Positions 12,201 to 32,925 of a stretch of 64,000 nt of DNA are shown here, in pieces. The position numbers were made by a program, and so were the translations under genes. Source of the DNA: Ridgeia piscesae (Eukaryota > Annelida > Polychaeta > Sabellida > Siboglinidae); contig JAODUO010001774.1 in NCBI GenBank assembly GCA_025642075.2, forward strand, positions 1 to 64,000, in the 5' to 3' direction. Numbering within the stretch: position 1 is the stretch's first letter; the number at the start of each line of letters is the position of its first letter. Below the pieces are notes generated by a model. It was given only the letters and a program-made list of their open reading frames with translations. It ran no database searches and was not told the origin of the DNA.

Positions 12201-13990
12201 TTAAATACAATACAAATGAAGGCAACACCACAATAACAATATCTAATTTTGTACATCATTGAAAAAGTAGTGATGGCGGTGAATTTAATGTTAAACAATT
12301 TATTATCAATAATAAAAAATCAGCCAAGGTTCAGCCAAAAGATACCACGGTCTTAAAGCTTTTAAAATATGAATTAATATTTTCGCCTGTTTTGAAAACT
12401 AGAAATAATTGATGTCATTCTATAATTATATATTCATAATTATTGAAGCGCAATGATTGAAGCGCAACGAATTTTGATTGTGTGGATTTTGTATCGTATG
12501 AAACGGCGTGACCTACATTCCTATATTAACTACGCAATGCTTGCAGGACATACGAATCGAACATATGACAGAGAGAAATCTACCATGGCGCCCCTAGCGG
12601 AATGTAATGTACCTAACTTCGACTATTGTATTATAGGGATAGGACCTAGTATACTCGTAAACGACTCGAGCGCACATGGTTTTAGCCCTAGCCCTAGGGG
12701 AGCAACCGTTATCTCGTGCAACAGGACCCCAAACGCGGGAGAATTATATTGGATATCAAAGTGTTTTTGTGGCTCACATTTTCGTACTACTAGTACTACT
12801 GAATATTGTTGATCTGCATTACTACGGACCTGCAAAAAAACAAAAATAACTTAATCATGTTTATGGTTATGCACATTGATTGTCAGTATAATGGGTAACA
12901 AGATACCTTTTACAGAATTTAAATATCTGTATGCATTCAAATCTTATGGCAATTTTAACTTTCAAAAAATGATACCAAATTTGTAACCACTGCACATCCT
13001 GCTGTGTAGCATACGTTCATACCGGGTCTGTATCACTCAACTGAAATGCACTTGCAAACTGCTATAACCTTATAGTTTGTCAGATATATTTGTAAAAAAC
13101 AATTTTTTGACTTTAATGTAGTGTGACATTGAGATGGGTATGACCTTGAAATAGCATTTTATATCCAATATTACCAATATTATTTGGTCTATTTTCTGGA
13201 TTATTTGTCGGAATTTTAGCAACGTTTTCTATTCAACTATCTTTACGGCTCAATAAATTGTTCTGCACCCACGATGGAACCCAGTGTACTCTTAACATGA
13301 TTTGCTATTTTCTTGTGAGACTTCAGTAACGTATGCTATGTAAGTCTGTATATTCATGTAAAGTGTAATGCGCCTCTGAATGGTTTTATTGCTAGAGATA
13401 TGGCGTAGACAAATACTTTTATTTACTATTATTTATTATAAATATTTAAACAATTTAACTGGCTCATTACAAATACCATTTTGCGATAGACTTCAATAAC
13501 CTTTACATATGCTTTATTAGCAGATTGACATATAGTACATATAGCTATAGCAGAACTATTTGCCAACCTTGACATGTCTCATGGCAATGTTTCTCCATAA
13601 ATAAATTTGAAACGAACCAGTCACCATAAGCAGCGTATTAATTAGTATAGGAAATATCACTATACCAATATTTATTGATAAGATGCTCAAATTAGCACAC
13701 AAATTTAAAATATTAAACTCATTAGAAAGATTATATATATTTAAATATACATTCACACCTAAATAGTATCTTTAAATAGTATCGTGTTCACAAATGCAGT
13801 TAGATTATGTATTAGATTACTAGAAAAAAATGGCCGTCACTGAGCCAGAACAATCCTGAAAAAATGATCGGTAAATTCGAAAAGACTTAGCTACAAGGCG
13901 CTACATGCAATTTGTATGAAATGGTCAGGGTCTTCTTAATAAATATTCATCTAACTACTAGCTAGACTTCAGAAAACTTCCTCAATGTTT
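9213..13990. mobile_element. Large palindromic (foldback) element
   Basis: Two arms in inverted orientation, roughly 9400-12000 and 12150-13990, match base by base in many long stretches. Examples are GCCAACCTTGAC against its complement near 9830 and 13567, and AAGGCAACACCA near 11890 and 12215. A central spacer of about 150 bases separates them. The outer left end reads CACTAGACTTTCTGCTC. The same terminus ends the shorter copy at 19475-19920, so it is probably the true end of a DNA element. The right arm's extreme end is lost or diverged. There is no transposase; it is non-autonomous or two inverted copies fused. Confidence 0.75.
10716..11550. repeat. Insertion in one foldback arm with 12-bp GCGCACGG minisatellite
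   Basis: About 835 bases interrupt the left arm; the right arm runs straight through at about 12572-12587. Its core (11109-11360) is about 21 copies of a GC-rich 12-bp unit, GCGCACGGTGGT grading into GCGCACGGCGGC. The unit gives false AHGG-like open frames in several phases. Confidence 0.8.
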
Positions 13991-14179
13991 TCTTGAACGA
14001 ATGCGCATAGTCCGAATGCGATGTGTGATAACCATAAATAATTTACACTTTACTCTTTGGCGGAGCTGTCCAAATGACCATCAACCTCTGGAAACCGTCG
14101 AACCACGCTGTAATTAAATACAAGAAGGTTATACGTACACATATATCCACCATTTTCTATAGCACAGTGTGTCCATGAT

Positions 14180-15345
14180 TATATTATATTCATTTTTTTC
14201 TTCAGATTCTTTTGACATTTCCGACCTCTCCGTCGTAAAGCAACGGAAGGAGAAGTGCAGAGAATATAATATCCCACTCTGAATCGCATTCGTCAACTAC
14301 GAGAAAGCTTTCGACTATGTGCAAACTCAAACAATACTGACCTCGCTTCAATAACAGGGGATAGAAGATGTGTACATCGAACTCATGAAGGACATCTACA
14401 CCAACAGCTCGACGACAGGCCACCTACACAAAGAAAGCAACAAGATCAATATCAGGAGAGGAGTGCGTCGGGGAGATACCACATCGCCGAAGATGTTTAT
14501 GGCAGCATTCGAAAGCATATTTCGACGACTTGCTTGAGCGGCTTGAAGTTAGACGGGCGAATATCTTAGTCGTCTTCGCTTCGCCGAAGACATACTTATA
14601 ATGCGCTAATACACCACGTGAAATAAAACCAATGCTACAGGAATTAGCTGATGAAAGTGAAAATCATGGTGTGAATATGGACAAGTCGAAGACAAAGGTG
14701 ATTATAGAAAACGACATATATACGGCAACAACACCAGATCGTGAACATTGAAAGCTACAAATACCTGGGACAGAAATACAGCACCAGAGACAACAACCAA
14801 GACAAGGAGATTCAAAGCAGAATCACGACCGGATGGACAGCATTCGCCACGCACCGTGACGTCTTCAAGGGTAACACTGGAACCTGCTTGAAGAGACAAG
14901 TCTACAACTCATGCAATGTCATACGGCGCGGAAACATGGGCACTCACCAGCCAAGCAAAGAATACGTTAGCAGCTGCACAAACAAAGATGGAAAGGAGTA
15001 TGTTAAACATTGCATGCCGGGACAGAAAAACAAACACCTGGGTAAGAGAAAAGACAAAGGTCACACTCGTGATTGAACAAATCAGAAGACCGAAGTGGAC
15101 TTGGGCAGGGCACGTCAGCAGAATACGAGTTGGACAATGCGTATCACCACCTGGAAACCCTGCGAAAGGAACCGACCTAGAAGAGGAAGACCGGCGACAC
15201 GGGGGAGAGACGAATAAGACGACTACTGGAAGGGTACCATCTGGCAGAGGATAGCGCAAGATGAGAATGTGTAGAAGCAGCATGCTGAGGCCTTCACTCA
15301 ACCACGGGACACTATGGCTGCACAATGATGATGATGGTGATGACT
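14180..15345 (+). mobile_element. Decayed LINE: reverse transcriptase and C-terminal region
   Basis: Broken + strand frames show RT motif A (FVNYEKAFD), motif B (RRGVRRGDTTSPKMF), a motif C degenerated to FAED instead of FADD, SYKYLG-like text (ESYKYLGQKY), and the C-terminal KWTWAGHV segment of this endonuclease/RT class. The end is a GAT-rich tail near 15330. Several stops and frameshifts make it inactive. Clade naming needs alignment. Confidence 0.85.
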
Positions 15346-15902
15346 ACAAGAATGCCCAGGGAACACGTGAGTGCACACTTATGTCCTTCCGAAGGTCCGG
15401 GGTAGGAGCCCCTCAGGACATTACCTATTACATACGTGACGAAGTCGGACATTGGTACACAGAAAGATATGTGTTGTGGTTGGTCAGACCAAACGCGACA
15501 GGAACATTGCACGTGAATGAGTAGCACGGAGTACGTCATGTGGTCGACCCTTCAACGCATTGTTCGACGTCGGCATGCGCGTTTTCAATAGCGCACAAGT
15601 GATTTCTCGGAATACTCTTCGTGCTACCCCTCCACGTACAATTGGCACAGAATGATATTCCAAACACATACACGTCGAAAAAACGTGGCAAAACCGTTTT
15701 GAAAAGGCTGGAAGATTACCGAAGTTTTACTTTACTTCAGCACGTTTAAACTGCGTCCCCTGCGCAAAACAGACAGTGTCATCAAATAATGACAATTTAT
15801 TTCAGCAGTTCGTGCGCATATCGAAGTTTCACTGGCAAGCGTCAACATTTTGAAATCAGAAATGCAGGCGATTTCGTAGAACGTCGAGCTCCATTTCCTG
15901 TC

Positions 15903-15960
15903 AATGGCGTAGCCAGAGGGCGGGGCATGGGGGCCATGCCCCCAATGCCGGAAAAAATTA
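15903..15960. repeat. TIR-like palindromic motif
   Basis: GGGGCATGGGGGCCATGCCCC is nested in a CGTAGCCAGAGGGCGGGG context that resembles ends of hAT-like elements in invertebrate genomes. Only one end is recognised here. Confidence 0.3.
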
Positions 15961-16172
15961 GGATGGTGGGGAACGAAGGACCAATAACTGACTGTCTTAT
16001 TCATAGAGTCACAAAGTACAGTGGGTTTCATGATGCCTGTGTAAGATTTTCCTTCCTATTTTTTTGGCGAAACGGTATTTCGCAAATAAATTCATTCAAA
16101 CAGGATTAAGTTAGGAATTCTCATCTTCTGTCTCTGGTTGCAGCGTAAGAGTTGACAGAGCATGTGATGATG

Positions 16173-16206
<34 letters not shown>

Positions 16207-16332
16207 GCGTGTGCGTGTGCGTGTGCGTGTGCGTGTGCGTGTGCGTGTGCGTGTGCGTGTGCGTGTGCGTGTGCGTGTGCGTGTGCGTGTGCGTGTGCGT
16301 GTGCGTGTGCGAGTGCATGTGCGTGTGTGTAT
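16173..16332. repeat. (TG)n and (GTGTGC)n microsatellite
   Basis: TG units followed by some 20 GTGTGC hexamers; source of several false frames. Confidence 0.95.
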
Positions 16333-16335
16333 GGT

Positions 16336-16574
16336 GTTTGTCTCTCCTTCCACAAATCCTCCTTCGTCTCTATCAACGTTCGCTTCATTTCCAGCCTCAG
16401 TCGCTGGGAAATGTTGAGACCCTCGTCGGTCTCTAGTCCACAATCCGGCGCATACGTCGAGGTGTCCGATTGGTCATCTGCACCATTGATCTGCTCCACT
16501 CCAGATCCCGTGACCTGAGTCTGCGATGGTCGACTCGACGCTTCGGTCCTGACACTTTGATCCTCACCGCTTCA
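16336..16574 (-). other. Exon-like open stretch, unidentified
   Basis: After an acceptor-like GGTGATTACAG the - strand stays open through acidic, polar residues (VEQINGADDQSDTSTY, NISQRLRLEMKRTLIETKED) until it runs into the microsatellite. The composition looks coding, but there is no recognised domain and no clear donor. Confidence 0.25.
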
Positions 16575-16785
16575 ACGAAAACATCCTGTAATCACCAATA
16601 ACAGATTTATGCAGTGATGACGTCATGTCGTTGTGAAACATGTTTGACATGTAGTGTACACAATTACATCGTAACTAGTATCTTTAAACTAGTGTCTTTC
16701 ATAAAAATGTATAACCTTTATACAATGCTATTGTCCAACAAATCCTGCTAATATGTTTAAACAAGGCCATGTTCGGGAAGATCTT

Positions 16786-16792
<7 letters not shown>

Positions 16793-16852
<60 letters not shown>

Positions 16853-16948
16853 CGTACATACATACATACATACATACATACATACAGCATAATCACATAC
16901 GTATGTACTGTAGATATATGTATGTATGTATGTATGTCTGCATTTATG

Positions 16949-17007
<59 letters not shown>

Positions 17008-17025
17008 GTATATATATATATATAC
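16793..17025. repeat. (TA)n / (CATA)n / (TATG)n block
   Basis: Alternating TA runs and tetranucleotides without other content. Confidence 0.95.
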
Positions 17026-17029
17026 ATAC

Positions 17030-17304
17030 AAAATTCGACGCACGCACGCACTGCACACCGTATGTTTCTTGCAGTACTGGACATGTGTAATACTTGGGTT
17101 CTTTCGCATTATGTTGAAAGCCAGATTGCGACATTCCGCAAAGCAGGGAACAATCGCCAGACAACCAAACATCGCGTCATCTATTTTTACTTGGTCGTCT
17201 GTGCCGTCTGTCCAGGCATGAATGGTGTCCTGCACGTTCTTTCCCCGAACTGCATGATAAACGACGTCATCACAGTGAATGAACTGCTGTTAAAGAGTCC
17301 GCTG
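17030..17304 (-). other. Exon-like open stretch, unidentified
   Basis: Between an acceptor-like CTCTTTAACAG and a donor-like TTTT/GTATGT the - strand encodes about 85 residues ([57 protein letters not shown]). It may belong with the stretch at 16336-16574. No family is recognised. Confidence 0.25.
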
Positions 17305-17329
17305 CAGCAATCATCTAAAACATAAATTG

Positions 17330-19090
17330 TCATCGCAAACGAAACAAGGTGTCACATTAATTATACTATCCATCTAATGGAAACAAAAGTACAATGGTTC
17401 TAATCGCATTACGTTTTCGGTGTAAATGGCGTAACATTGTGAGTCCATATAGGCCCGGTTAGATCATTAACGCCACGGCCTGCTCTGAAAATGCAAAGAG
17501 GGGAGGGAAGGGTTCTGTCGAGCCCTGAGTTTGTTTCAATTCGTTTGTCCTTTGACAAGGCAACAATTGATTGTCGTAGTTTTGTTCTGTTTCAAATGAA
17601 CCACGGGTGTCAGCTACTATTTGTGTACTACTATGAAACACCGGAACCCGACATTGTTGCGGCCATTTTGCGTTTCCGATCCGCATTTCATTGTTTTACA
17701 TATCAATGCACGAGCAAATACAAGCGTTATATATTACATAAATCATTATTCAATATATCCCACTAACCTGGTGTGAAACATTCGAAACTATGCTACTGCT
17801 AGCAGTAGTAAATGTATTTGTATTTTGACGACATAGTATCGGAATACATTGACATGATATTGAACCACACAAACGTGATTAATATTCTCATTTTGCCCGC
17901 TGCCGAATGAAAGGGGCAGTTACTGCCAAAATAAGGCTTTCTATAACAGTGTTGGCGTCCGTGAAGTTACCACTATTATTATTATAATGCCCGCAAGGTT
18001 ACTCTAACTGCGTACTATTCTTTACTGTAGCAGCTAATGGTTGTTTTTATTAACTTACTTATAGGTATATGTCGATAAAGGTGTTTGTAGTGTGTGTCCT
18101 TAAAAAGGAAAATGTGTCAAATACAACATATTTATGGGTTAAGCCAGTGATCTGTTCGAGTATCGCCAGTTTTCGTTGCTGCGCATATGCAAACGTGAAA
18201 ATGTCGGGAGAATTACGTCCAAACTGTAGCCATAAACAGAGGAATGCATTCCAAAAGATGTTTGTTTGCATTGTAGTTGGACGACAATTTATGTAATGTA
18301 ATTGTGCTCTGCGTGTGCCACACCTAACTAACTTTGACAGCTGCCGTCACAGTTATTTTTTGTATTACTGGTTGGGTAAATTAAGTGCTGCGCTATATAG
18401 AGGAGTGCATGTTTACTCCGGATGCTCTGGGTAAAGTCTAAATGAGCCGACCTCCGAACTGGTCAATTGTTCGGATCGTAGAACGTAACATAACAATCAC
18501 CATCACCACGACGGCGACACTTAATTCAGGAAAACGATCCTCTACGTCACGCAGTACGTCCCTTGGTAACTCGCAGTAAAAGGTGACACAGTAGGCTTAC
18601 GTGTAACACCAAAAGTGACACAACCGATTCTCGACTATCGTTATGCCAAAGTCATAGTAATAAGAATATTGGTTTGGAAACTTATATAATGTTGAGGACA
18701 AGACCTATCTATGGAGACGAACATATCTTTCTCTGCAACAGCTTTATGTTAAACATACGAGTATAATAGTAGGGGCGTGAAGCGGGTTTCTACGTTGTAT
18801 GCGCCCATAGCGCTTTCCTATGTGAGAGCACATTACGATGTCTATGAAATAGTGCAGTGTGTTTTCAATAATCGTTACAAATTGATATCACAACTGTCAC
18901 ATGTATACCAGCAAGTTACATTACATGGGAACGGCATGTTTACTAGTAGTAATGCATGCAACGCACGTTTTTCTTCTAAGCATGATATCACATAATAAAA
19001 TCCCCACTGCTGAGCATTGTAACAACAATAACCAGGAAACCTTGGGACACACTCTTCCAGCAGATGTGGGAGAGTGAATTTGTGTGTTTT
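17330..19090. other. Gene-poor interval
   Basis: Mixed AT-rich sequence with only short open frames of noncoding composition. I see no convincing exon, RNA gene or repeat array here. Confidence 0.5.
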
Positions 19091-19099
19091 TGTTATCGG

Positions 19100-19103
<4 letters not shown>

Positions 19104-19153
<50 letters not shown>

Positions 19154-19170
19154 GCGTGCGCGCGCGCGCT
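19104..19170. repeat. (TG)n(CG)n microsatellite
   Basis: TG run grading into CGCG, directly before the first hairpin repeat unit. Confidence 0.95.
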
Positions 19171-19176
19171 GTGTGG

Positions 19177-20158
19177 CGGGGGAAACTGCGATAAGATCGA
19201 AACGCAGAGCTGCTCTGGCAATAAGGGCGGAACAAATTCTTATTGCCAGAGCAGAAATCGATTTATGGTAATGTGCATGCGCGTCCAGTTGGCGATATGT
19301 TTAGCGAACACATGTCGATATAATAATTGTTTCAGATACACATGACGCCCTGGTATCGTTTTTTGACTGATTTAGGCGATCGTGGCGGGGAAACTGCGAT
19401 AAGATCGATCCGCAGAGCTGCTCTAGCAATACGGGCAAACAATGTATTATTGCCCGAGCAGAAATCCGCAGATAGGGACCTGCAAGAAATAGGCTCAACT
19501 TGTTTATGATGGTGTATGTCGATTGTATGTATAATATGTAAGATATATCGTTGACAGAATTTAAATATCTTCATGCAGTCAAAAATATGGCAATTTTAAC
19601 TTTCAGAAAATGTAGCTACAACGCGCTACATGCGATTTTTATGAAATTGGCAGGGTCTTCTTATTAAATATTCATCTAAGTACTAACCAAACTGCAGAAA
19701 ACTTTTTCAACGTGCTACTCAGATATAATTATCCGAACACATCGCATATTCACTTATCAAAATTAAATAACTCACTTACAATTTTACCATTCACACTTTG
19801 GCATTCTCTGTCATCTTGGGTCTCAGAAAAATGTGGTTTCAACATCATACGATTAATATGAGGCTCTTAAAGGAGTTTCACTGGGCCTCCCCCCACTAGC
19901 AGAAAAGCCTAGTGGACACAAATTGCATCTGACCTACCGACGCGCATCTAGCGCATTTTCAGGGCAAATCTCGGAGCAGCTCTGGCAATAAGGACGGAAA
20001 AAATTCTTATTGCCAGAGCAGAAATGGATTGATGGTAATGTGCATGCGCGTCCGGTTGGCGATATGTTTAGCGAACACATGTCGACATAGTAATTGTTTC
20101 GCCCTGGTATCGTTTTTTGACTGATTTGGGCGATCGTGGCGCGGAAACTGTTTGGTTT
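19177..20158. repeat. Hairpin-bearing repeat units, period about 202 bp, interrupted
   Basis: Three copies of an inverted repeat CTGCTCTGGCAATAAG...CTTATTGCCAGAGCAG lie at 19210-19254, 19418-19461 (diverged) and 19976-20021. A shared flank follows the first and third (GATGGTAATGTGCATGCGCG, GTTGGCGATATGTTTAGCG, CTGGTATCGTTTTTTGACTG, ending GGAAACTG). Units 1 and 2 are about 202 bp apart; unit 3 is displaced by the element at 19475-19920. Confidence 0.75.
19475..19920. mobile_element. Internally deleted derivative of the foldback element
   Basis: It matches the right arm of the foldback element from about 12828 to 12966, then jumps to about 13888 and onward, missing some 920 bases. It then continues to a terminus matching the left outer end (reverse complement CACTAGGCTTTTCTGC). 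A MITE-like deletion copy. Confidence 0.7.
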
Positions 20159-20159
20159 T

Positions 20160-21700
20160 ACTCGGTCTTCTCACAAAGTGCCAGCGATGTTTACTCGTGT
20201 GCTCTATTGCAATCTGTGTTGTTGTTGAACAACTGTGTGTAGATTGTTCTTGAAATATCACCTTAGCAATCGACAAATACATTCTTGAATACGTGATGGT
20301 GACGACGATGACAGTGAACAGAAAATAAGCATAGGTAGGACATTCCAAGTAGCATTACCAAATCGACTTTACATTCAATATCTTGTGATGAATGAGTATT
20401 TGACAAAAGAAAGAGGAAAATAAATAGTTCGCATTGCAAAAACTCTATAAAAATAGTCCTCTATAGTAACCCGTTTGGCGAGGTTGCAATGAGTTTTCCT
20501 ATGGCATACGATGTTGCATTGCATACATTGACAAACACATAGTAACACTTTTGAATATAGATATGTTGATGATGACCTTGTTTGACCTTCACTGGACGTG
20601 TAATACATCATTTGATGGTTCGGCTGTGTACTTCATTGTCACGGGGATAAACAATGCTTTCCAATGGTATATGACATGTTCATGAGTATGTAGGTGACGC
20701 AGATGTAAGCAACCACAAATTGTGTAACGTGTGCGGAATGGCGCAATTTCTAACGTTGATCAATTTACGATGACCCTGTTTGAACGCCGCTCAACACAAA
20801 GTACCTCACCGCACAGGTCCACGTCATATAGCATTTTGACGGGGAGAAACTGATCTTTCATACAATATATGACTTGTCCATAGATGTTAAGTAGACACAC
20901 TGTCAATATAACTTCATAGTATTCACGGCACTGTAAACTTTCCAATAATCGTAATTTTATGGGTAACCTTGTATGATCATGTCATCATTCTTATTGTTGT
21001 AGGATACAGCATAATGTTGTATATTATCTTGGAGATAGGATATTGCGCTACATATATGACTTGGCCATTGTTTATTAATATAAAAAAAATAGTTACTTAG
21101 CCATTTATTAACGAGACGTTTTCAAAAGCGTCCAATTTCTAAAATTAATCATTTTATGATGACCTTGTTTGACCTCGGATTAACTCTTACTGCACCACCT
21201 GGCAACTCTACGACAGAGCTAATCGTGACGGGGAAATGCAGGGCTTTCCAATGATATAATATTTGGGTGTTTGCAGGGGGGCCATTTAAATCGGTATGTT
21301 AGGTGGTTCTGCCGCTCGCCTACTAGTAGCAGTAATACGACGACGTGCCCGTACTGACACTGATGCGAAGAGAAACGTGAAAGTACTACCAAGAAATCGC
21401 CTGTGCGTTGAATGCTCGGACCTTTATAAAAAACACGGTTCCTATGGGCGGCTACGTAACAACGTCCTAAATTGTAATGTAAGGGATACTTAAATATTTT
21501 CAAGTTGGCGTAGTTCACTAGGTGGCAGCACAAGCTCTAAGAGGTTAGCGAATGCTTATTATGGCATATTTCGTATTATGCTTTACTTCTTATTATGCCT
21601 GACTTCATATTTGAGCAGATGTCGTATTATGCCTGAGTTCCTGACTGGAGCAGATTATCTGCAATAATATAACCTAATATCGATCCATGCGTACCACACT
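20160..21700. other. Gene-poor interval
   Basis: AT-rich sequence with a loosely repeated theme (GACCTTGTTTGACCT-like followed by ACGGGG and a midpoint ATATGACTTG) near 20575, 20770, 20870 and 21160. It looks like old degenerate repeats; no gene seen. Confidence 0.4.
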
Positions 21701-21704
21701 ACAT

Positions 21705-22085
21705 AATATTTCGCCATAAAAACACTGTATGGGCTGATGTTGAAAATGCAAGCCAAACAATATTAGTGTTCAACATTGCAAACATTTCAGTGGAGAAGTT
21801 ATGTCAAATGCCCCAAATATGTATTTAATTCAAAAGTACACACGCTAAGCCATGGGAACATTGACAGCAAATACACAGAAACCGGAGGTGCATCGTTAAT
21901 AGCTTTATTTGTAGATACTATAAGTGGACAAAACGATGTACAATTAGAAACACAAAACACATAATAACTCAACTATACTGTACGTATATTTCTAATATAC
22001 CAATGCATTAAATAGCGTAAATTACAGATTTCCTTCGCAGATGTTCTAATGTAATTTCACAGCAATAGGCATGGAAATGTAATAA
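21705..22085 (+). repeat. Dispersed repeat, copy 1
   Basis: About 380 bases align in the same orientation with 63600-64000, including CAGATGTTCTAATGTAAT, GGACAAAACGATGTACAATT and ATGGGAACATTGACAGCAAA (one base different). No coding content. Confidence 0.85.
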
Positions 22086-22923
22086 CATATTTACGTAAGC
22101 TTTGCTCGCAGACTAGTTGCAGGAATAAAACTGTGATAACAAAAATGTGTGTTTTTATATTCAACACGTAGACGTTTTAAAAAATATATAATAAACTTTC
22201 AATGTTATTATAATTAATTTTTTCTATTAATATTACTAAATGCTCGACAACGGGAACGGAGCACATTCTTCTAAAACATTTCAATGGAGACGTCAGTCGT
22301 AATTAAATTGTCGTTCATAAAAGTATATAAAATGAACCTTCAATTGCATTCTAATTCAAATATTCTATCAATATTAATAAGTGCTTAACAAAGGGAACAG
22401 TGCACATTCTTCTAAAACATTTCAATGGATACAACTTAGCAATAGTTTTTGTTGTACAATAACAGAACAATTAATTTGTTCTTCAAATATATCAACAAAA
22501 TAACATATACTCAGTAGAAAATGTCGTAAAGTCTAAATGTTTCTCGGAACACATTGCCACCTCTTTAGCATTATTAATACTGTACAACTTCACAGCGCGA
22601 ATACGTAGTTCACAAGACACATAAGATTGACACGTGTTTTTGGATGTGTCGCCCCCTGTATAGTCTGAAGCCTGCTGCTACGAAAGAGAATGATCTCCGA
22701 GCGACGAATCATGTGCTATTCTTCTTGTTAACTTTTTAACTCAGTCGTTGGTCTCCGTTTGTTTCACTTGATGATAGGCGAGAATAGCCTGCAAATGAAC
22801 GGGACATCGTGAGCAGAACATAGTCTAGGCTGTATCATACATACTCTGCACTGCTTTAGTAGGTAACATAACCGATGGGAGGCCTCCAAGGCAGATTCCC
22901 GAGAAACGACGTGGGGCTGGCTA

Positions 22924-23173
22924 TTAACCTATGGCGTTTTGGAGTGCCTGCCGAGCGTCAGCAAATCCAATTTTGGGGAATGTTTCAAGATCGTAGAAGA
23001 TGAAATAACGGCGGCGATATGGTGAAAAAGTGAAATAAGTGGCCTCTTGACCTCCTATAGAGACGCAGCCAGCAGTGACAAGGAAGTGGTACTGACGCAC
23101 GCGTTGAAGCCGTTCCCACACCAGTGGCATTTGTTCACGGAGTTGGTGAATGCGATTGTAGCCAATGCTACTC
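22924..23173 (-). other. Unidentified open reading frame / terminal-exon-like stretch
   Basis: After an acceptor-like ATGTTTGCAG the - strand is open for about 82 codons to TAA (IHQLREQMPLVWERLQRVRQ, YFTFSPYRRRYFIFYDLETF). Composition is protein-like. It lies downstream of the MS4A-like gene on the same strand, but that gene already has its own stop and poly(A) signal. No family is recognised. Confidence 0.3.
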
Positions 23174-23419
23174 CTGCAAACATTCTTTTCACAGTGTTGT
23201 TCGTATCCCGTGATGTAGTAAATATATACACCGGGTCATAATTGACCACATGACACCAGCAATGCTGGAATCCGAAAATCATCCTGATAGTTAGTGACTC
23301 TGCCGGGTATATTTAAACACACTCCGGGTCAAGCTTCGTTAATACAGCTACCAAGTATCAAGTGTAAATTAAAAGAAAAGCCAATAACAGTTACTCTCAT
23401 ATTTTACAATTCGATATAA

Positions 23420-23425
23420 TTTATT
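23420..23425 (-). terminator. Poly(A) signal of MS4A-like gene
   Basis: AATAAA on the - strand about 135 bases beyond the stop codon at 23562-23560. Confidence 0.55.
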
Positions 23426-23559
23426 AAGGGAAACACCGTAAGGATTCAAATCAATGGAATTTTGGACACTTTAGAAGTACAACCTTTCAACATGTCATGG
23501 AGTTGTCCGTGCTCTGCGTGGATGTTCTTTATAATGGTAACTTAACACAAAATGTTAAT

Positions 23560-31858
<8,299 letters not shown>

Positions 31859-31900
31859 GTTTCCGGTTGTGTTTTGAAGACACGGCTCGAGACAGTGACC

Positions 31901-31908
31901 TATTTATA
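31901..31908 (-). promoter_or_regulatory. TATA box of MS4A-like gene
   Basis: TATAAATA on the - strand, 43 bases before the start codon, implying a very short 5' leader. Confidence 0.55.
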
Positions 31909-32189
31909 AGGCCGGTGTCTGCAAGTCATATACAGGGAGCGTCCCGCGAGTTCAGTGACACACACGGTAGTGTCCATGAGTCCGTGAGACAGAACAATAC
32001 TACAATCACCGACTCGTAATTCTGGCAGAGGACGCAAGGCAAAGCACTCCACTTACAGGGGACCCTTAACAAACATAGTCTCCCAGGTGTACACTCCGTA
32101 GGCCCCGCCGAAACATTCCAAGCAAATCGAAAATCATATCACCCGCCCCACCCAACATTTTGAAGGGGGTCTTCCTCTTGTACTGCCAC

Positions 32190-32249
32190 TCTCTCCTCTC
32201 CTCTCCCCTCCCCTCCCCTCCCCTCCCCTCCCTCCTCTCCTCTCCTCTC

Positions 32250-32287
<38 letters not shown>
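32190..32287. repeat. (CTCCC)n/(CTCTC)n microsatellite
   Basis: Pyrimidine run changing from CTCCC units to CTCTC and then CT. Confidence 0.95.
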
Positions 32288-32288
<1 letters not shown>

Positions 32289-32689
32289 CCCCTGTCTTTC
32301 TTCACACAGCGAGCAGCGCCGTACAGTAATGATGCGAAGCACGACAAAGTCATGTTGAAATATAAACAGTCCGTTTACACTTCGTAGGGTGCTGTGTGGA
32401 AACCCCCACATGAATGGACTATATGATTGAGCAATTCAAACTCACTGATCACCCAGAGAAGTGTGAAACAGTACAAAATGCCCTGAATTTCCTCAAATGG
32501 CCTAGCATTATGTCCTTGTTTATCTAATGTGTTCTTGTGTGCAAAACACTACTTTACACCCACCACGAACACATTACGAGATGACCCCTTAACTAACTTC
32601 ACGAGGTCGCCTACGTGCTATTGTATAAACAAGATGTTGGCTCCTGTTGTATGTGTAAAAATAGGTCAATATGTGTGTGTGTGTATGTA

Positions 32690-32925
32690 TAGTAATGCTC
32701 TGCGCGTGGCGGGTTTCGGTCCGCAGCCCGAGGGCTGGATTTTTTATTTGTTGCGGTGCGGGCTGCGGGCTAGATCAGTGCGGTGCGGGCCGGGCTGCTG
32801 GCCCCCGCGGGCTGGTATCTGCGGGGCGAGGCGGGCTGCAAGCCAGGATATGGCAAAATATGCGTGGCGGGGCGGGCCGAATGATATAGTTGCCGGGCGG
32901 GTGCGGGCTCAGCTTTTTCAGCCCA
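32690..32925. repeat. GC-rich island of GCGGGCTGCGGGC-type repeats
   Basis: About 230 bases of degenerate G-rich units (GTGCGGGCTGCGGGCT, GTGCGGGCCGGGCTG, GGCGGGGCGGGCC) in an AT-rich setting. The top strand has many G runs. Nothing coding is recognised. Confidence 0.6.

Noticed and set aside
12453..12812. 119-codon frame in the right foldback arm (and partial match in the left arm)
   Set aside because: The similarity between arms is explained by the palindrome at DNA level; the frames differ in length and have stops at different points.
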